A stretch of 64,000 bases of DNA from Variovorax paradoxus (GCF_030815855.1 NZ_JAUSXG010000001.1:4216001-4280000), one strand, 5' to 3'. Positions 42,027 to 50,936 are shown, counted from the first letter of the stretch. The notes: generated by a model from the sequence alone, not told the origin. A program made the numbers and translations.

Positions 42027-42896
42027 TCAGCGCTGCTGGCCCCAGCGCCGCACCGTCAGGCGCTCCAGCGTCTTGAAGCCCAGGCTTTCCACCAGCAGGC
42101 CGATGAGCACGACCATCGCCAAGCCCGCGAACACGCGGTCGGTGTAGAGCTCGTTGCGGTTCTGGAAGATGTACCAGCCCAGCCCGCCCTTGCCCGACGA
42201 GGCGCCGAACACCAGCTCGGCCGCGATCAGCGTGCGCCAGGCAAAGGCCCAGCCGATCTTCAGCCCCGAGAGAATCGACGGCAGCGCGGCCGGCACCAGG
42301 ATCTGCAGCACGTAGCGCAAGCCCTTGAGCCCGTAGTTGCGCCCTGCCATCCGCAGCGTCTCGGGCACACCCTGGAAGCCCGCATAGGTGTTGAGCGCCA
42401 GCGGCCACAGCACCGAATGGATCAGCACGAACACCAGGCTGCCGCGGCCCAGGCCGAACCACAGCAAGGCGAGCGGCAGCAGCGCAATGGCGGGCAGCGG
42501 ATTGAACATCGAGGTCAGCGTGTCCAGCAGGTCGCGCCCGATCTGGGTCGACACCGCGAGTGTGGTGAGACCAAAGGCCAGCAGCACGCCGGCCAGGTAG
42601 CCCTGCAGCAGCACCGCCAGCGAGATGCGCACCTTCTCGACGAGTTCGCCGCTCGCCAGCCCCTCGGCCAACGCGAGGGCCGTGGCGCTGAAGGTGGGCA
42701 GCAGCAGGTCGTTGTCCTGCCAGCGGGCCGCAAGCTCCCAGAGCACCGCGATGACGATCAGGATCAGGCCTTTGCGAACGCCGGCCTGGGCCCAGATGCG
42801 CGCCGGCAGAGGCAGGGTTCGCTCGATCGGCACCTCGGTGAAGGGCTCGAGCGTGCGCTCGTACTCGGGGCGGATCGGCGGAACGAGCGCGCTCAT
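42027..42896 (-). CDS. Taurine/sulfonate-type ABC transporter permease
   Basis: 289 aa from ATG 42896. Six transmembrane helices and the permease EAA loop (AGRNYGLKGLRYVLQILVPA followed by ALPSILSGLKIG). The closest families are TauC/SsuC. Its ATG overlaps the TGA of the ATPase gene (ATGA at 42893-42896). Last gene of the operon tauD-tauA-tauB-tauC. Confidence 0.88.
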   Translation of the reverse strand: MSALVPPIRPEYERTLEPFTEVPIERTLPLPARIWAQAGVRKGLILIVIAVLWELAARWQDNDLLLPTFSATALALAEGLASGELVEKVRISLAVLLQGYLAGVLLAFGLTTLAVSTQIGRDLLDTLTSMFNPLPAIALLPLALLWFGLGRGSLVFVLIHSVLWPLALNTYAGFQGVPETLRMAGRNYGLKGLRYVLQILVPAALPSILSGLKIGWAFAWRTLIAAELVFGASSGKGGLGWYIFQNRNELYTDRVFAGLAMVVLIGLLVESLGFKTLERLTVRRWGQQR

Positions 42897-43840
42897 GCTT
42901 CGACCCCTTCGTGCTCTTGCTCTTGCTCTTGCTCTTCTTCGAACAGCATGTCGTGAATGCGCTGCGCCGTGCCCTGGAACTCGGCGCCGCCCAGGCTGGC
43001 CAGCGAGAAGCCATGGCTGTTCACCTCGGCACGCATGCGGCCCGGATGCGGCGACAGCAGCGCCACGCGGTTGCCCACCACCAGCGCCTCCTCGATGGAG
43101 TGCGTGACGAAAAGCAGCGTGAAGCGCACCTCGTCCCACAGTTCGAGCAGTTCCTGTTGCATCTTGCGGCGCGTGAGCGCGTCGAGCGCGGCAAAAGGCT
43201 CGTCCATCAGCAGCACGCGCGGCTGCATCGCCAGCGCACGCGCAATGGCCACGCGCTGCTTCATGCCGCCCGACAGCTGGTGCGGATGCACGTCGGCGAA
43301 CTTGGCAAGGCCGACCTTGTTGAGGTAGTGCAGCGCGCGTTCGGCCGCCTCCTTCTTGCCGAGGGTGCGCGAGGCGAGCAGCGGGAACATCACGTTCTGC
43401 TGCACGGTTTTCCAGGGCGGCAGCTGGTCGAACTCCTGGAACACGACGATGCGGTCGGGGCCGGGCTGCACCACGCGGCGGCCGTCGAGACGGATCTCGC
43501 CTTCGACCGGCTGGATGAATCCGCCGACGGCCTTCAGCAGCGTCGACTTGCCGCAGCCCGAAGGGCCGAGCAGCACGAAACGGTCGGCCGCATGCACGTC
43601 GAAGCTCACGCGGTGGGTGGCGCGCACCACGCGCTCGGGGGTGCGGTATTCGAGGCTGACGCCGTCGACCTGCAGGAGTGGCGCGAGCTCTTGCCCCTGG
43701 TCTTGCTCCCTCCCCTCCCGGGGGAGGGCTGGGGTGGGGGCACGCGGCGCTGGCGTCGGCACGGCTCTGCCCGCCCCCATCCCCACCTTCCCCCAGAGGG
43801 GGAAGGAGTCAAAGCCCGAAGACGCCTTCGCCGAGCCCAT
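42893..43840 (-). CDS. Taurine/sulfonate-type ABC transporter ATPase with repeat-derived N-terminal extension
   Basis: 315 aa, longer than the ~260 aa usual for TauB/SsuB. Core: Walker [10 protein letters not shown] (92-100), Q-loop [14 protein letters not shown], signature [15 protein letters not shown], Walker [13 protein letters not shown]. The normal start of such proteins corresponds to about residue 55 ([13 protein letters not shown]). The first ~50 residues are Gly/Pro-rich and come from a palindromic repeat (43706-43808). The ATG at 43840 directly follows the TGA of the binding-protein gene (TGAATG), so the long form is probably translated. The C-terminus carries an EQ dipeptide repeat. 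Confidence 0.88.
   Translation of the reverse strand: MGSAKASSGFDSFPLWGKVGMGAGRAVPTPAPRAPTPALPREGREQDQGQELAPLLQVDGVSLEYRTPERVVRATHRVSFDVHAADRFVLLGPSGCGKSTLLKAVGGFIQPVEGEIRLDGRRVVQPGPDRIVVFQEFDQLPPWKTVQQNVMFPLLASRTLGKKEAAERALHYLNKVGLAKFADVHPHQLSGGMKQRVAIARALAMQPRVLLMDEPFAALDALTRRKMQQELLELWDEVRFTLLFVTHSIEEALVVGNRVALLSPHPGRMRAEVNSHGFSLASLGGAEFQGTAQRIHDMLFEEEQEQEQEHEGVEA
42913..42936. repeat. Hexanucleotide tandem repeat in the ABC ATPase gene
   Basis: GCTCTT is repeated four times. On the coding strand these are GAGCAA units that make the acidic EQEQEQE tail of the ATPase. Gain or loss of units keeps the frame, so length variation between strains is likely and probably harmless. Confidence 0.75.
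43706..43808. repeat. REP-like palindromic pair inside the ABC ATPase 5' end
   Basis: Left unit 43706-43741 (CTCCCTCCCCTCCCGGGGGA then GGGCTGGGGTGGGGGC) and right unit 43769-43808 (GCCCGCCCCCATCCCCACCT then TCCCCCAGAGGGGGAAGGAG) are inverted copies of the same GC-rich box, each with its own hairpin. This box is typically intergenic in Comamonadaceae. Here it is read in frame as the ATPase N-terminus. Confidence 0.75.
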
Positions 43841-44851
43841 TCAATTCCCCGAAGCGTTCTGCGCATCGTCGAAGAAATAGTCCTTCACCGACGCCGGCTT
43901 GTTCTTGATCGCGCCCACGCGGTGCATGAACTCTGCCAGCGCATAGGTGTTCTGCGGCGTGGTCTTGAACTGCACCTCGGGGTTCTTGATGATCTTCAGC
44001 AGCAGCTCGCGGTCGATCTTCGCGTTGCCCACCTTCAGGTAGATGTCCGCCGCTTTCTCCGGATTGGCCGTGACGAACCTGGCCGCCTCGTCGAGCGCAT
44101 CGACGAACGCCTTGTAGGTCTTCGGGTTGTCGCTGCGGAATTTCTCGGTGGCATAGAGCACCGTGGCCGAGGCCGGGCCACCGAGCACCTGGTACGAGTT
44201 GAGCACGATGTGCGCGTTCGGATTGCCCGCGAGTTCCTGATCTTGGAACGGCGGATTGCCGAAGTGCGCCGTGATCTCGGTGCCGCCCTTGATGATGGCC
44301 GCGGCCGCATCGGGGTGCGGCACCGCCACGCTGATCTTGTCGAGCCGGTTGAATTCCTTGTCGCCCCAGAGCTTGGCCGATGCGAACTGCAGCACCCGCG
44401 ACTGCACCGAAACGCCCACCGCGGGCAACGCGATGCGGTCCTTGTCGGTGAAGTCGGCAATGGTCTTCACCTTCGGGTTGTTGCTTACCAGGTAGTACGG
44501 GAAGTTGCCCAGCGAAGCCACCCCCTTCACGTTCTGCTTGCCCTTGGTGCGGTCCCACAACGTGAGCAGCGGACCGACGCCCGCACTCGCGATCTCGATG
44601 TTGCCGGAGAGCAGCGCGTCATTCACCGCCGAGCCGCCCGAGAGCTTGATCCACTCGACCTTCGCATCGACACCCGCGGCCTTGGCGTGTTTCTCGATCA
44701 GCTTCTGTTCCTGCGCGACATTGAGCAGCAGGTAGACGATGCCGAATTGCTCGGCGATGCGAATCTGGCCTTCGGCATGCGCGGCGAGACTGCCTGCGAA
44801 GAGGCCGAAGCCGGTGACGAGCGCGGCGGCCTTGCGTGTGAAGCGGTTCAT
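43841..44851 (-). CDS. Taurine/aliphatic sulfonate ABC transporter substrate-binding protein
   Basis: 336 aa. Signal peptide ending AHAEG (about residue 26). NMT1/TauA-type fold: QIRIAEQFGIVYLLLNVAQE, VEWIKLSGGSAVNDALLSGN and IEIASAGVGPLLTLWDR. Periplasmic. Between tauD (21 bp upstream) and the ATPase gene (adjacent). The dioxygenase upstream points to taurine or another sulfonate as ligand. Confidence 0.9.
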   Translation of the reverse strand: MNRFTRKAAALVTGFGLFAGSLAAHAEGQIRIAEQFGIVYLLLNVAQEQKLIEKHAKAAGVDAKVEWIKLSGGSAVNDALLSGNIEIASAGVGPLLTLWDRTKGKQNVKGVASLGNFPYYLVSNNPKVKTIADFTDKDRIALPAVGVSVQSRVLQFASAKLWGDKEFNRLDKISVAVPHPDAAAAIIKGGTEITAHFGNPPFQDQELAGNPNAHIVLNSYQVLGGPASATVLYATEKFRSDNPKTYKAFVDALDEAARFVTANPEKAADIYLKVGNAKIDRELLLKIIKNPEVQFKTTPQNTYALAEFMHRVGAIKNKPASVKDYFFDDAQNASGN

Positions 44852-44872
44852 TGAAATCGGTCCGGGAAAAAA

Positions 44873-45751
44873 TCAGAAAGGCGTGTCGCCGACGATAGTG
44901 GTGCGATTGAGCCGGCGCCGCAGGTGGTCGGGCGTGCCGGCCGCCAGGTGCATCAGCGAGCGGTTGTCCCAGAACACCAAGTCGTGCGGCGCCCAGGTGT
45001 GGCGGTACACGAACTCGGGCTTCACGCTGTGCGCGAACAGTTCGGCCAGCAGCGCGTCGCTTTCTTCTTGTGGCAAGCCGACGATGCGCGTCGTGAAGTG
45101 CTCGCTGACGAACAGCGCCTTGCGGCCCGTCTCGGGATGGGTGCGCACCACCGGCTGTACCGCGGGTGCAACCTGGTCGATCTGTTCCTGCGAGAGCTTG
45201 GGCCGCCATGGGTTCTTGGCGCGCAGCTCTTCGTACTTGGCCAGGTAGCTGTGCTCGGCCTTGAGCGGGAGGATGCGCTGCTGCAGCTCGGGGTCGAGCG
45301 CTTCCCAGGCGAGGTGCTGGTCGGCAAAGAGCGTGTCGCCGCCTTCGCTTGGCAGCTCTTGCGCATGCAGCAGCGAGCCGAGGCTCGGCTGGGGCTTGTA
45401 CGAGATGTCCGAGTGCCAGTAGACGCCCGCATCCCCCAGGCCGATGGGTTCGCCGTTCTCCTTGATGTTGGAGACGATCAGGATCTCGGGGTGGTTCTCC
45501 AGATGGAACTGGTGCAGCACGTGAATTTCCAGCGGGCCGAAGCGGCGGCTGAAATCGATGTGCTCTTGGGGGGTGATCCGTTGGTCGCGAAAGACCAGCA
45601 CGTGATGGTCGAGGTGCGCTTGATGAATGCGCTTGAAATCTTCGTTGTCAATGGGATTGGAAATGTCGAGGCCGATGATTTCGGCGCCTACGGGGGCATT
45701 GAAGGGGCGGACTTCGAAGTGCTGCCGGGTGGGGGCGGGCTTGGAGCTCAT
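44873..45751 (-). CDS. tauD: TauD/TfdA-family alpha-ketoglutarate-dependent dioxygenase
   Basis: 292 aa. Fe(II) ligands: His113 and Asp115 in VYWHSDISYKP and a distal His in SLMHLAAGTPDHLRRRLNRT, with a following Arg for 2-oxoglutarate. Family opening FEVRPFNAPVGAEIIGLDIS. TauD releases sulfite from taurine as a sulfur source. First gene of the operon; the 456-bp region upstream (45752-46207) holds its promoter, the left inverted repeat and the IS110 upstream region. No regulator gene is adjacent. Confidence 0.9.
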   Translation of the reverse strand: MSSKPAPTRQHFEVRPFNAPVGAEIIGLDISNPIDNEDFKRIHQAHLDHHVLVFRDQRITPQEHIDFSRRFGPLEIHVLHQFHLENHPEILIVSNIKENGEPIGLGDAGVYWHSDISYKPQPSLGSLLHAQELPSEGGDTLFADQHLAWEALDPELQQRILPLKAEHSYLAKYEELRAKNPWRPKLSQEQIDQVAPAVQPVVRTHPETGRKALFVSEHFTTRIVGLPQEESDALLAELFAHSVKPEFVYRHTWAPHDLVFWDNRSLMHLAAGTPDHLRRRLNRTTIVGDTPF

Positions 45752-45817
45752 CCCGCCAATGTAGGTTTGAGGGGTGCTTTCTCAAACGAACTCTTTGTTG
45801 GTAGCTTATTTTTTGGG

Positions 45818-45990
45818 TTTGTTTGTTTCCCGAGGCCGGGATATCCGCCCGGCGGCGGACTCACTTTCTTTTGCTTCGCCAAAAGAAAGTAAGCAAAGAA
45901 AAGGCGACCCTACTGTCTGCGTCCCTCCGCTTCGCTACGGGAAACCTGCGGTGCTCGACTCCGGCGGGGGTCCGCAGAACTCGCTTCGCT
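45818..45990. repeat. Left arm of ~173-bp inverted repeat flanking the IS110 element
   Basis: From TTTGTTTGTTTCCCGAGGCC (45818) to CAGAACTCGCTTCGCT (45990) this matches the reverse complement of 47421-47594 over nearly its full length with scattered differences. It contains a perfect 11-bp hairpin, ACTTTCTTTTG (45863-45873) / CAAAAGAAAGT (45880-45890). The hairpin box occurs widely in Comamonadaceae and may act as a terminator for converging transcripts. Confidence 0.85.
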
Positions 45991-47178
45991 TGTATGGTTG
46001 AGGCGCTGGGGTGGAGGGACTCGTTGCGCATTCGGCCGCGGCAGCGGACCGACGGTTTTGAGATTTCTCCCGCCCCACCTTCCAACGTCGATTAGGAACT
46101 GAGCGGAGCTCCGTTTTTGGACGGTGCGACCGCCGATCTAGACGCAAGCAAACGTGGTCGGTGGGCTGCACCCCAGCTTGGCAAATTGTCCAACCGGAGG
46201 TGTCGTCATGCAAGAGCCAACCCTGTTTATCGGCGTGGATGTTTCCAAGGCCGAATTGGTCATTTCTCTGGGGTCTGGGCACCGGCCTCGCAGCGTGGTC
46301 AACAATGCCGCGGGCATTGCCGATTGGCTGCGGGAAGTGCCGCCCCATGCCCTGGTCGCCATGGAATCCACCGGGCGGTACCACGGTCTGTTGGCGCACC
46401 TTGCAAGCCAGGCTGGCCTGAAGGTGTTCGTGCTCAATGCACGCGACGTGCACTTCTACGCCCAAGCCTTGGGAATGCGGGCCAAGACAGATGGCGTTGA
46501 CGCCCAGCTCATCGCTCGCTATCTGGCGGAACACCACGGTCATCTGCATCCCTGGCAGCCGGCCAGCGCAGTGCAGCAACGACTGCAAGATCTGCTCACG
46601 CGCCGAGCGCAATTGGCGGCGCAGCGCTCGGCCTTCAAGCAGATCGTGACGGGTGTGGACGCCAGCGATATCGACACCGGCGAGTTGCAAAGGGCCTTCG
46701 ATACCCTTCTGAAGGCAATGGATAGCAGGATGCAGGAGTTGGTTACCAGCGATCCGCGGCTGTCCGCTGGCTGCCAGAGATTGCTCACGATCACCGGTGT
46801 AGGACCGCAGACCTCGGTGTTGCTGGCGACGCTGTTCAGTCGCTTCAACTTCGGCAATACCGATGCCTTGGTGGCCTATTGCGGACTCGATCCAAGACCC
46901 AACGATTCGGGTGCCCGGCATGGGCGACGTCGCTTGAGCAAAAAGGGGCCGTCGCTGTTGCGCCGACAGATCTATCTGGTGGGCTTTGCTGCAAGTCGTA
47001 GCAAGGCGCTCAGGCCGTTGTATGAGGCCATTCGGGCCAAGGGCTTTGCAACCACTGCGGCCTTCATCATTCTCGGGCGCAAGCTGCTGCGCGTGGCGTT
47101 TGCTGTTTGGAAAGGTACGCAGTCGTTCGATCCGGCCCGGTTGATGCCGAAGAATGACTTGCAAAAAACATAGAACCT
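45991..47178 (+). mobile_element. IS110-family insertion element (ends approximate)
   Basis: The transposase gene (46208-47173) with its surroundings. IS110 elements lack clear terminal inverted repeats and carry a structured non-coding stretch next to the recombinase gene. The ~200 bp before the gene (46000-46207) is the likely place. Exact ends cannot be read without an empty-site comparison; the limits given are the inner edges of the flanking repeats. Confidence 0.5.
46208..47173 (+). CDS. IS110-family transposase
   Basis: 321 aa from ATG 46208 (MQEPTLFIGVDVSKAELVIS) with GGAGG at 46196-46200. DEDD catalytic domain: first Asp in GVDVSK, Glu in VAMESTGRYH, and the Asp pair in KTDGVDAQLIARYLA. 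C-terminal transposase_20 domain with RLLTITGVGPQTSVLLATLF and a conserved Ser region (LSKKGPSLLRRQIY). Full length and without frameshift, so probably active. Confidence 0.93.
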   Translation: MQEPTLFIGVDVSKAELVISLGSGHRPRSVVNNAAGIADWLREVPPHALVAMESTGRYHGLLAHLASQAGLKVFVLNARDVHFYAQALGMRAKTDGVDAQLIARYLAEHHGHLHPWQPASAVQQRLQDLLTRRAQLAAQRSAFKQIVTGVDASDIDTGELQRAFDTLLKAMDSRMQELVTSDPRLSAGCQRLLTITGVGPQTSVLLATLFSRFNFGNTDALVAYCGLDPRPNDSGARHGRRRLSKKGPSLLRRQIYLVGFAASRSKALRPLYEAIRAKGFATTAAFIILGRKLLRVAFAVWKGTQSFDPARLMPKNDLQKT

Positions 47179-47420
47179 CAAACAGCTGCGGCCCTGATCC
47201 CGCCTCCATCTGCGCTCCTCGGCGCATACAGAAGGGGTGGGAGCCGACAGGCCATCGCTTCGCTCGGCCCCAAGCCCAACAGCCCAACTCAATACCACCG
47301 CGGCGCGCAGCGCCGCGGTGGCTTGGTGGCCGAGCGAAGCAAAGGCCCGTGCGGTTTCCAAGCCCCTCTGTATGCGCCGAGGAGCGCAGAGTTTCGCGGA
47401 TCAGGGCTCGCAGCTGTTTG
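47179..47420. repeat. Large imperfect palindrome right of the transposase
   Basis: Left half 47179-47268 (CAAACAGCTGCGGCCCTGAT ... GCGCTCCTCGGCGCATACAG) and right half 47328-47420 are inverted copies. In the centre is a perfect 12-bp hairpin, CCACCGCGGCGC (47295-47306) with a 3-nt loop and GCGCCGCGGTGG (47310-47321). It continues directly into the right arm of the outer repeat. No gene is visible in 47174-47603. Confidence 0.75.
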
Positions 47421-47594
47421 AGCGAAGCGAGTTCTGCGAGACCCCGCGAAACCCGAGCACCGCAGGTTGCCCCGTAGCGAAGCGCAGGGGTCGCAGACAG
47501 TGGGGTCGCCTTTTCTTTGCTTACTTTCTTTTGGCGAAGCAAAAGAAAGTGAGTCCGCCGCCGGGCGGAATCCCGGCCTCGGGAAACAAACAAA
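47421..47594. repeat. Right arm of ~173-bp inverted repeat flanking the IS110 element
   Basis: Reverse-complement partner of 45818-45990, with the hairpin ACTTTCTTTTG (47523-47533), loop GCGAAG, CAAAAGAAAGT (47540-47550). It ends 9 bp before the stop of the midA-like gene, where the hairpin could serve as its terminator. Confidence 0.85.
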
Positions 47595-47603
47595 GCCAAC
47601 GGA

Positions 47604-48716
47604 TCAGAGCGTACGACTCCGATCCCCCTCCAAGAACCCCATGGAATCCCAAGCCTCCCCCACAGCAAACCCCACCACCTTGAACAGCTCCCCCATCTCA
47701 TGCTCATGAATGAGCCGAGCCGCCATTCCCCTCTCCGCGGTAGAGCCCTGCTCCATCCTCTCCAGCAACCCGCAGTTCAGCAGAAACCGCGCCTGGCTGG
47801 TATAGCCCAACACTTCGAGCCCCGCCTCCTGCCCCGCAAGCGCAATGCCCGTGAAGTTGACATGCGCAGTGATGTCCTTGTAGCCCACATCGGACAGCGG
47901 ATCGCCGTCAGCCTGGTGCGCACGGTGGCACATCACCGTTCCCATGTGCCGCTGCGGGTGGTAGTACTCGCGCTCCGGAAAACCATAGTCGATGAAAAAG
48001 GCCGCGCCCTTCGTCAGGCGGTCCGCCAAGGTCGCGACAAAGGCCTCGGCCTGCGGATGGATTTCGGTCAGGTAGTCGTGATCGCCCGGCACCTCGAGGG
48101 GCGGACGGAGTTCGGTGATGCGGTCGGCCCAGGTCCAGCCGTTGCCCTGCGCATTGCGCACGATGCCGCGCTCGAACCACTGGCCGCCCACGCGCGCGAG
48201 CAACTGCACCGGCATCGCGTCGAGCACTTCGTTGCCGACCACCACGCCCTGCATCGACTCGGGCAATTCGCCGAGCCATTCGACGCGGTCTGCATAGCGC
48301 ACCAGCGCCTGCTGCTGCCGTTCGCGCAACGTACCCGACAGATCGACGATGCGGTAGCGCACGTCGCCGCGGCCCATCTCGTCGAGCGCGTGCAGCAGTT
48401 GCACCGCCAGGGCGCCCGAGCCGGCGCCGAATTCCCAGACTGTGCCGGTGCCGGTCTTCTGCAACGCCTCGGCCACCTGCGCCGCGAGCGCCTGGCCGAA
48501 CATGGGCGTGAGTTCGGGGGCGGTCACGAAGTCGCTGCCCGAAGACGGCATGTGGCCGAACTTGGCCGAGGTGTTGGCGTAGTAGCCCAGCCCCGGCGCG
48601 TACAAGGCCAGCGCCATGAAGCGGTCAAACCCGATCCAGCCGCCGGCGCGTTTCACCGAACGGGCGATCAGGGTGTCCAGGGCGATGGGTAAACTGTTCG
48701 TCGTCTTTGTCGTCAC
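47604..48716 (-). CDS. MidA/NDUFAF7-family SAM-dependent methyltransferase
   Basis: 370 aa from GTG 48716, with AAGGGAG about 10 nt upstream. The open frame to 48755 would cross the divergent gene start. Family segments: GFDRFMALALYAPGLGYYAN, DFVTAPELTPMFGQALAAQV, the SAM motif VWEFGAGSGALAVQLL, VVGNEVLDAMPVQL, and FFIDYGFPEREYYHPQR. In mitochondria the relative dimethylates an Arg of complex I subunit NDUFS2. The bacterial target is not established. Divergent from the pteridine reductase gene. Confidence 0.87.
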   Translation of the reverse strand: MTTKTTNSLPIALDTLIARSVKRAGGWIGFDRFMALALYAPGLGYYANTSAKFGHMPSSGSDFVTAPELTPMFGQALAAQVAEALQKTGTGTVWEFGAGSGALAVQLLHALDEMGRGDVRYRIVDLSGTLRERQQQALVRYADRVEWLGELPESMQGVVVGNEVLDAMPVQLLARVGGQWFERGIVRNAQGNGWTWADRITELRPPLEVPGDHDYLTEIHPQAEAFVATLADRLTKGAAFFIDYGFPEREYYHPQRHMGTVMCHRAHQADGDPLSDVGYKDITAHVNFTGIALAGQEAGLEVLGYTSQARFLLNCGLLERMEQGSTAERGMAARLIHEHEMGELFKVVGFAVGEAWDSMGFLEGDRSRTL

Positions 48717-48742
48717 CCCCCGATTCTCCCTTCTCTGCCCGC

Positions 48743-49519
48743 ATGAGCACAGCACCGCTTTCCTCAGCCCCCCGCACCGTCCTCGTCACGGGTGCCGGCC
48801 GCCGGCTGGGCCGCGAGATTGCGCTGGCGCTGGCCGCAGGGGGCTGGCAGGTGGCGGTGCACTACCGCAGTTCGCGCGCCGAGGCCGAGCAGACGACGGC
48901 CGATTGCGCCGCCCTGTCGGGCAACTCGGCGGCTTTCGAGGCCGATCTGCTCGACGAAGGCGCCACCCGCGCGTTACTGCCCCGCGTGGCGGCGCACTTC
49001 GGCGGGGTCGATGCGGTGGTGCACAGTGCCGCGCTCTTCGAGCACGACGACGCCGCCAGCTTCAGCTACGCGCTCATGGAGCGCCATGCGCGCAGCAACG
49101 CCGGCGCGGCCATCCTGCTGGCGCAGGCGTTGCGCGACCACCTGGCGCTGCGCGACGCGCAAGGCGCGGTGGTGCACCTGCTCGACCAGAAGCTCTGGAA
49201 CCCGAACCCCGACTTCCTGAGCTACACGCTCTCCAAGGCCGCACTCGAAGCCGCCACGCCGATGCTGGCGCTGGCCTTGGCGCCGCGCGTGCGGGTGGTG
49301 GGTGTCGCGCCCGGCCTCACGCTTTCGAGCCATATGCTGGACGACGAAAAGTTTGCGCAGTTGCACAAGCTGTCGCCGCTGGGCCGCTCGTCCACGTCGG
49401 CCGACGTGGCGGCCACGGTGAAATTTGCGCTGGAAAACAATTCGATGACCGGCACCACGCTGCTGGTGGACGGTGGCCAGCACCTGATGAGATTCGAGCG
49501 CGATTTCTCGCTCATGTGA
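48743..49519 (+). CDS. Pteridine reductase-like SDR (FolM/PTR1 type)
   Basis: 258 aa from ATG 48743 (MSTAPLSSAPRTVLVTGAGR). TGAGRRLGREIA is the TGxxRxG motif that distinguishes pteridine reductases from ordinary SDRs. HYRSSRAEAE gives NADPH specificity, and HLLDQKLWNPNPDFLSYTLS with YxxxK completes the site. The gene is followed 14 bp later by folB, so it is likely to reduce dihydrofolate or dihydropterin. It may act as a second dihydrofolate reductase or supply tetrahydropterin. Confidence 0.85.
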   Translation: MSTAPLSSAPRTVLVTGAGRRLGREIALALAAGGWQVAVHYRSSRAEAEQTTADCAALSGNSAAFEADLLDEGATRALLPRVAAHFGGVDAVVHSAALFEHDDAASFSYALMERHARSNAGAAILLAQALRDHLALRDAQGAVVHLLDQKLWNPNPDFLSYTLSKAALEAATPMLALALAPRVRVVGVAPGLTLSSHMLDDEKFAQLHKLSPLGRSSTSADVAATVKFALENNSMTGTTLLVDGGQHLMRFERDFSLM

Positions 49520-49533
49520 GCACCCCAAACACC

Positions 49534-49908
49534 ATGTCCACCACACCGCACGGCCAGCAGACACTCACCCTCCAGGGGCTGCGCTTCGACGCCAACCTGG
49601 GCATCCTCGAGCAGGAAAAGCGGGCGCCCCAGCCGATCCTGGTCGATGCCGAGCTCAACCTCGGACCGCAGCCGCTGCTGCCGCAGGACGACGACATCTT
49701 TCATGTGCTCGACTACCGCAAGGTGCGCCGCATCATCATCGACGAGTGCACCGCCGAGCATGTGAACCTGCTCGAAAGCCTGATCGGCAAGCTCGCGCAG
49801 CGGCTGCTGCAGCTGCCCGGCGTGCGTGGCGTACGGGTGAAGATCGCCAAGCTCGAAATCTTCGACGACTGCGAAGTGGCTATCCGCATCGAAGCCGGGG
49901 AATGGTGA
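49534..49908 (+). CDS. folB: Dihydroneopterin aldolase
   Basis: 124 aa from ATG 49534. FolB fold: TLQGLRFDANLGILEQEKRA, FHVLDYRKVRRIIIDECTAE and HVNLLESLIGKLAQRLL (with the active-site Glu), ending RVKIAKLEIFDDCEVAIRIE. The enzyme cleaves dihydroneopterin in folate synthesis. Forms a two-gene pterin unit with the upstream reductase; ttcA begins 51 bp further on. Confidence 0.88.
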   Translation: MSTTPHGQQTLTLQGLRFDANLGILEQEKRAPQPILVDAELNLGPQPLLPQDDDIFHVLDYRKVRRIIIDECTAEHVNLLESLIGKLAQRLLQLPGVRGVRVKIAKLEIFDDCEVAIRIEAGEW

Positions 49909-49959
49909 TCCAAGGCAAAATCGGGGGTCTTCCCCTCATTTGTCTGAAGTAGCCCCCCA

Positions 49960-50889
49960 ATGAACGCCGTCTGGATCGACGAGGCGCCCGTCGTCGGCGC
50001 CACCACCAATTCCCTGAAGATCGAGCGCGAGACGCACAAGCTCGAGAAGCGCCTGTGCCGCGAGGTGGGCCGCGCGATCGTCGACTACAACATGATCGAA
50101 GAGGGCGACAAGGTCATGGTGTGCGTCTCGGGCGGGAAGGACAGCTACGCCATGCTGGACATCCTGCTCAAGCTCAAGGCGCGGGCACCGATTCACTTCG
50201 ACATCGTCGCGGTCAACCTCGACCAGAAGCAGCCCGGCTTTCCCGAAGAGGTGCTGCCCAAGTACCTGAGCGAGCTGGGCGTGGACTTCCACATCGAGAA
50301 CCAGGACACCTACAGCATCGTCAAGCGCGTGATTCCCGAGGGCAAGACGACCTGCGGTCTGTGCAGCCGCCTGCGCCGCGGCATCCTGTACCGCGTGGCG
50401 GACGAACTCGGCGCCACCAAGGTCGCGCTGGGCCACCACCGCGACGACATGCTGCAGACCTTCTTCCTCAACATGTTCTTCGCGGGCAAGCTCAAGAGCA
50501 TGCCGCCCAAGCTGGTGAGCGACGACGGCAAGCACATCGTGATCCGCCCGCTCGCCTACGTGGCCGAGAAAGACCTGCTGCGCTGGGCGCAGCACCGCGA
50601 ATTCCCGATCATTCCGTGCACGCTCTGCGGCAGCCAGGAAAACCTGCAGCGCAAGCAGGTCGGCGAAATGCTGCGCGAATGGGACAGGAAGCACCCGGGC
50701 CGTGTGGAGAACATGTTCACCGCGCTGCAGAACGTGGTGCCTTCGCACCTGCTCGACGGAACGCGGCACGACTTCAAGGGTCTGAAGGCGACCGGCGTGG
50801 CCGACGAAGACGGCGACAAGGCCTTCGACGCGCCCTCCTTCGACCTGCTCTCCCAGGCACCCGCGGCCCTGCGCATTCTTCGGGGCTGA
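49960..50889 (+). CDS. ttcA: tRNA 2-thiocytidine synthetase
   Basis: 309 aa. PP-loop ATP pyrophosphatase motif VSGGKDS, then the cluster-binding Cys pairs [16 protein letters not shown] and [17 protein letters not shown]. Ends with a short acidic extension. TtcA uses an iron-sulfur cluster to thiolate C32 of certain tRNAs. Single gene. Confidence 0.95.
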   Translation: MNAVWIDEAPVVGATTNSLKIERETHKLEKRLCREVGRAIVDYNMIEEGDKVMVCVSGGKDSYAMLDILLKLKARAPIHFDIVAVNLDQKQPGFPEEVLPKYLSELGVDFHIENQDTYSIVKRVIPEGKTTCGLCSRLRRGILYRVADELGATKVALGHHRDDMLQTFFLNMFFAGKLKSMPPKLVSDDGKHIVIRPLAYVAEKDLLRWAQHREFPIIPCTLCGSQENLQRKQVGEMLREWDRKHPGRVENMFTALQNVVPSHLLDGTRHDFKGLKATGVADEDGDKAFDAPSFDLLSQAPAALRILRG

Positions 50890-50936
50890 ACCGGGCAACC
50901 CAGGGGAATTTTGGGCCGCTGAGCCCGGAGATCCTC

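Noticed and set aside
47295..47321. Perfect GC hairpin as a transcription terminator
   Set aside because: No T-tract follows on either strand; it is better seen as the centre of a larger palindrome.
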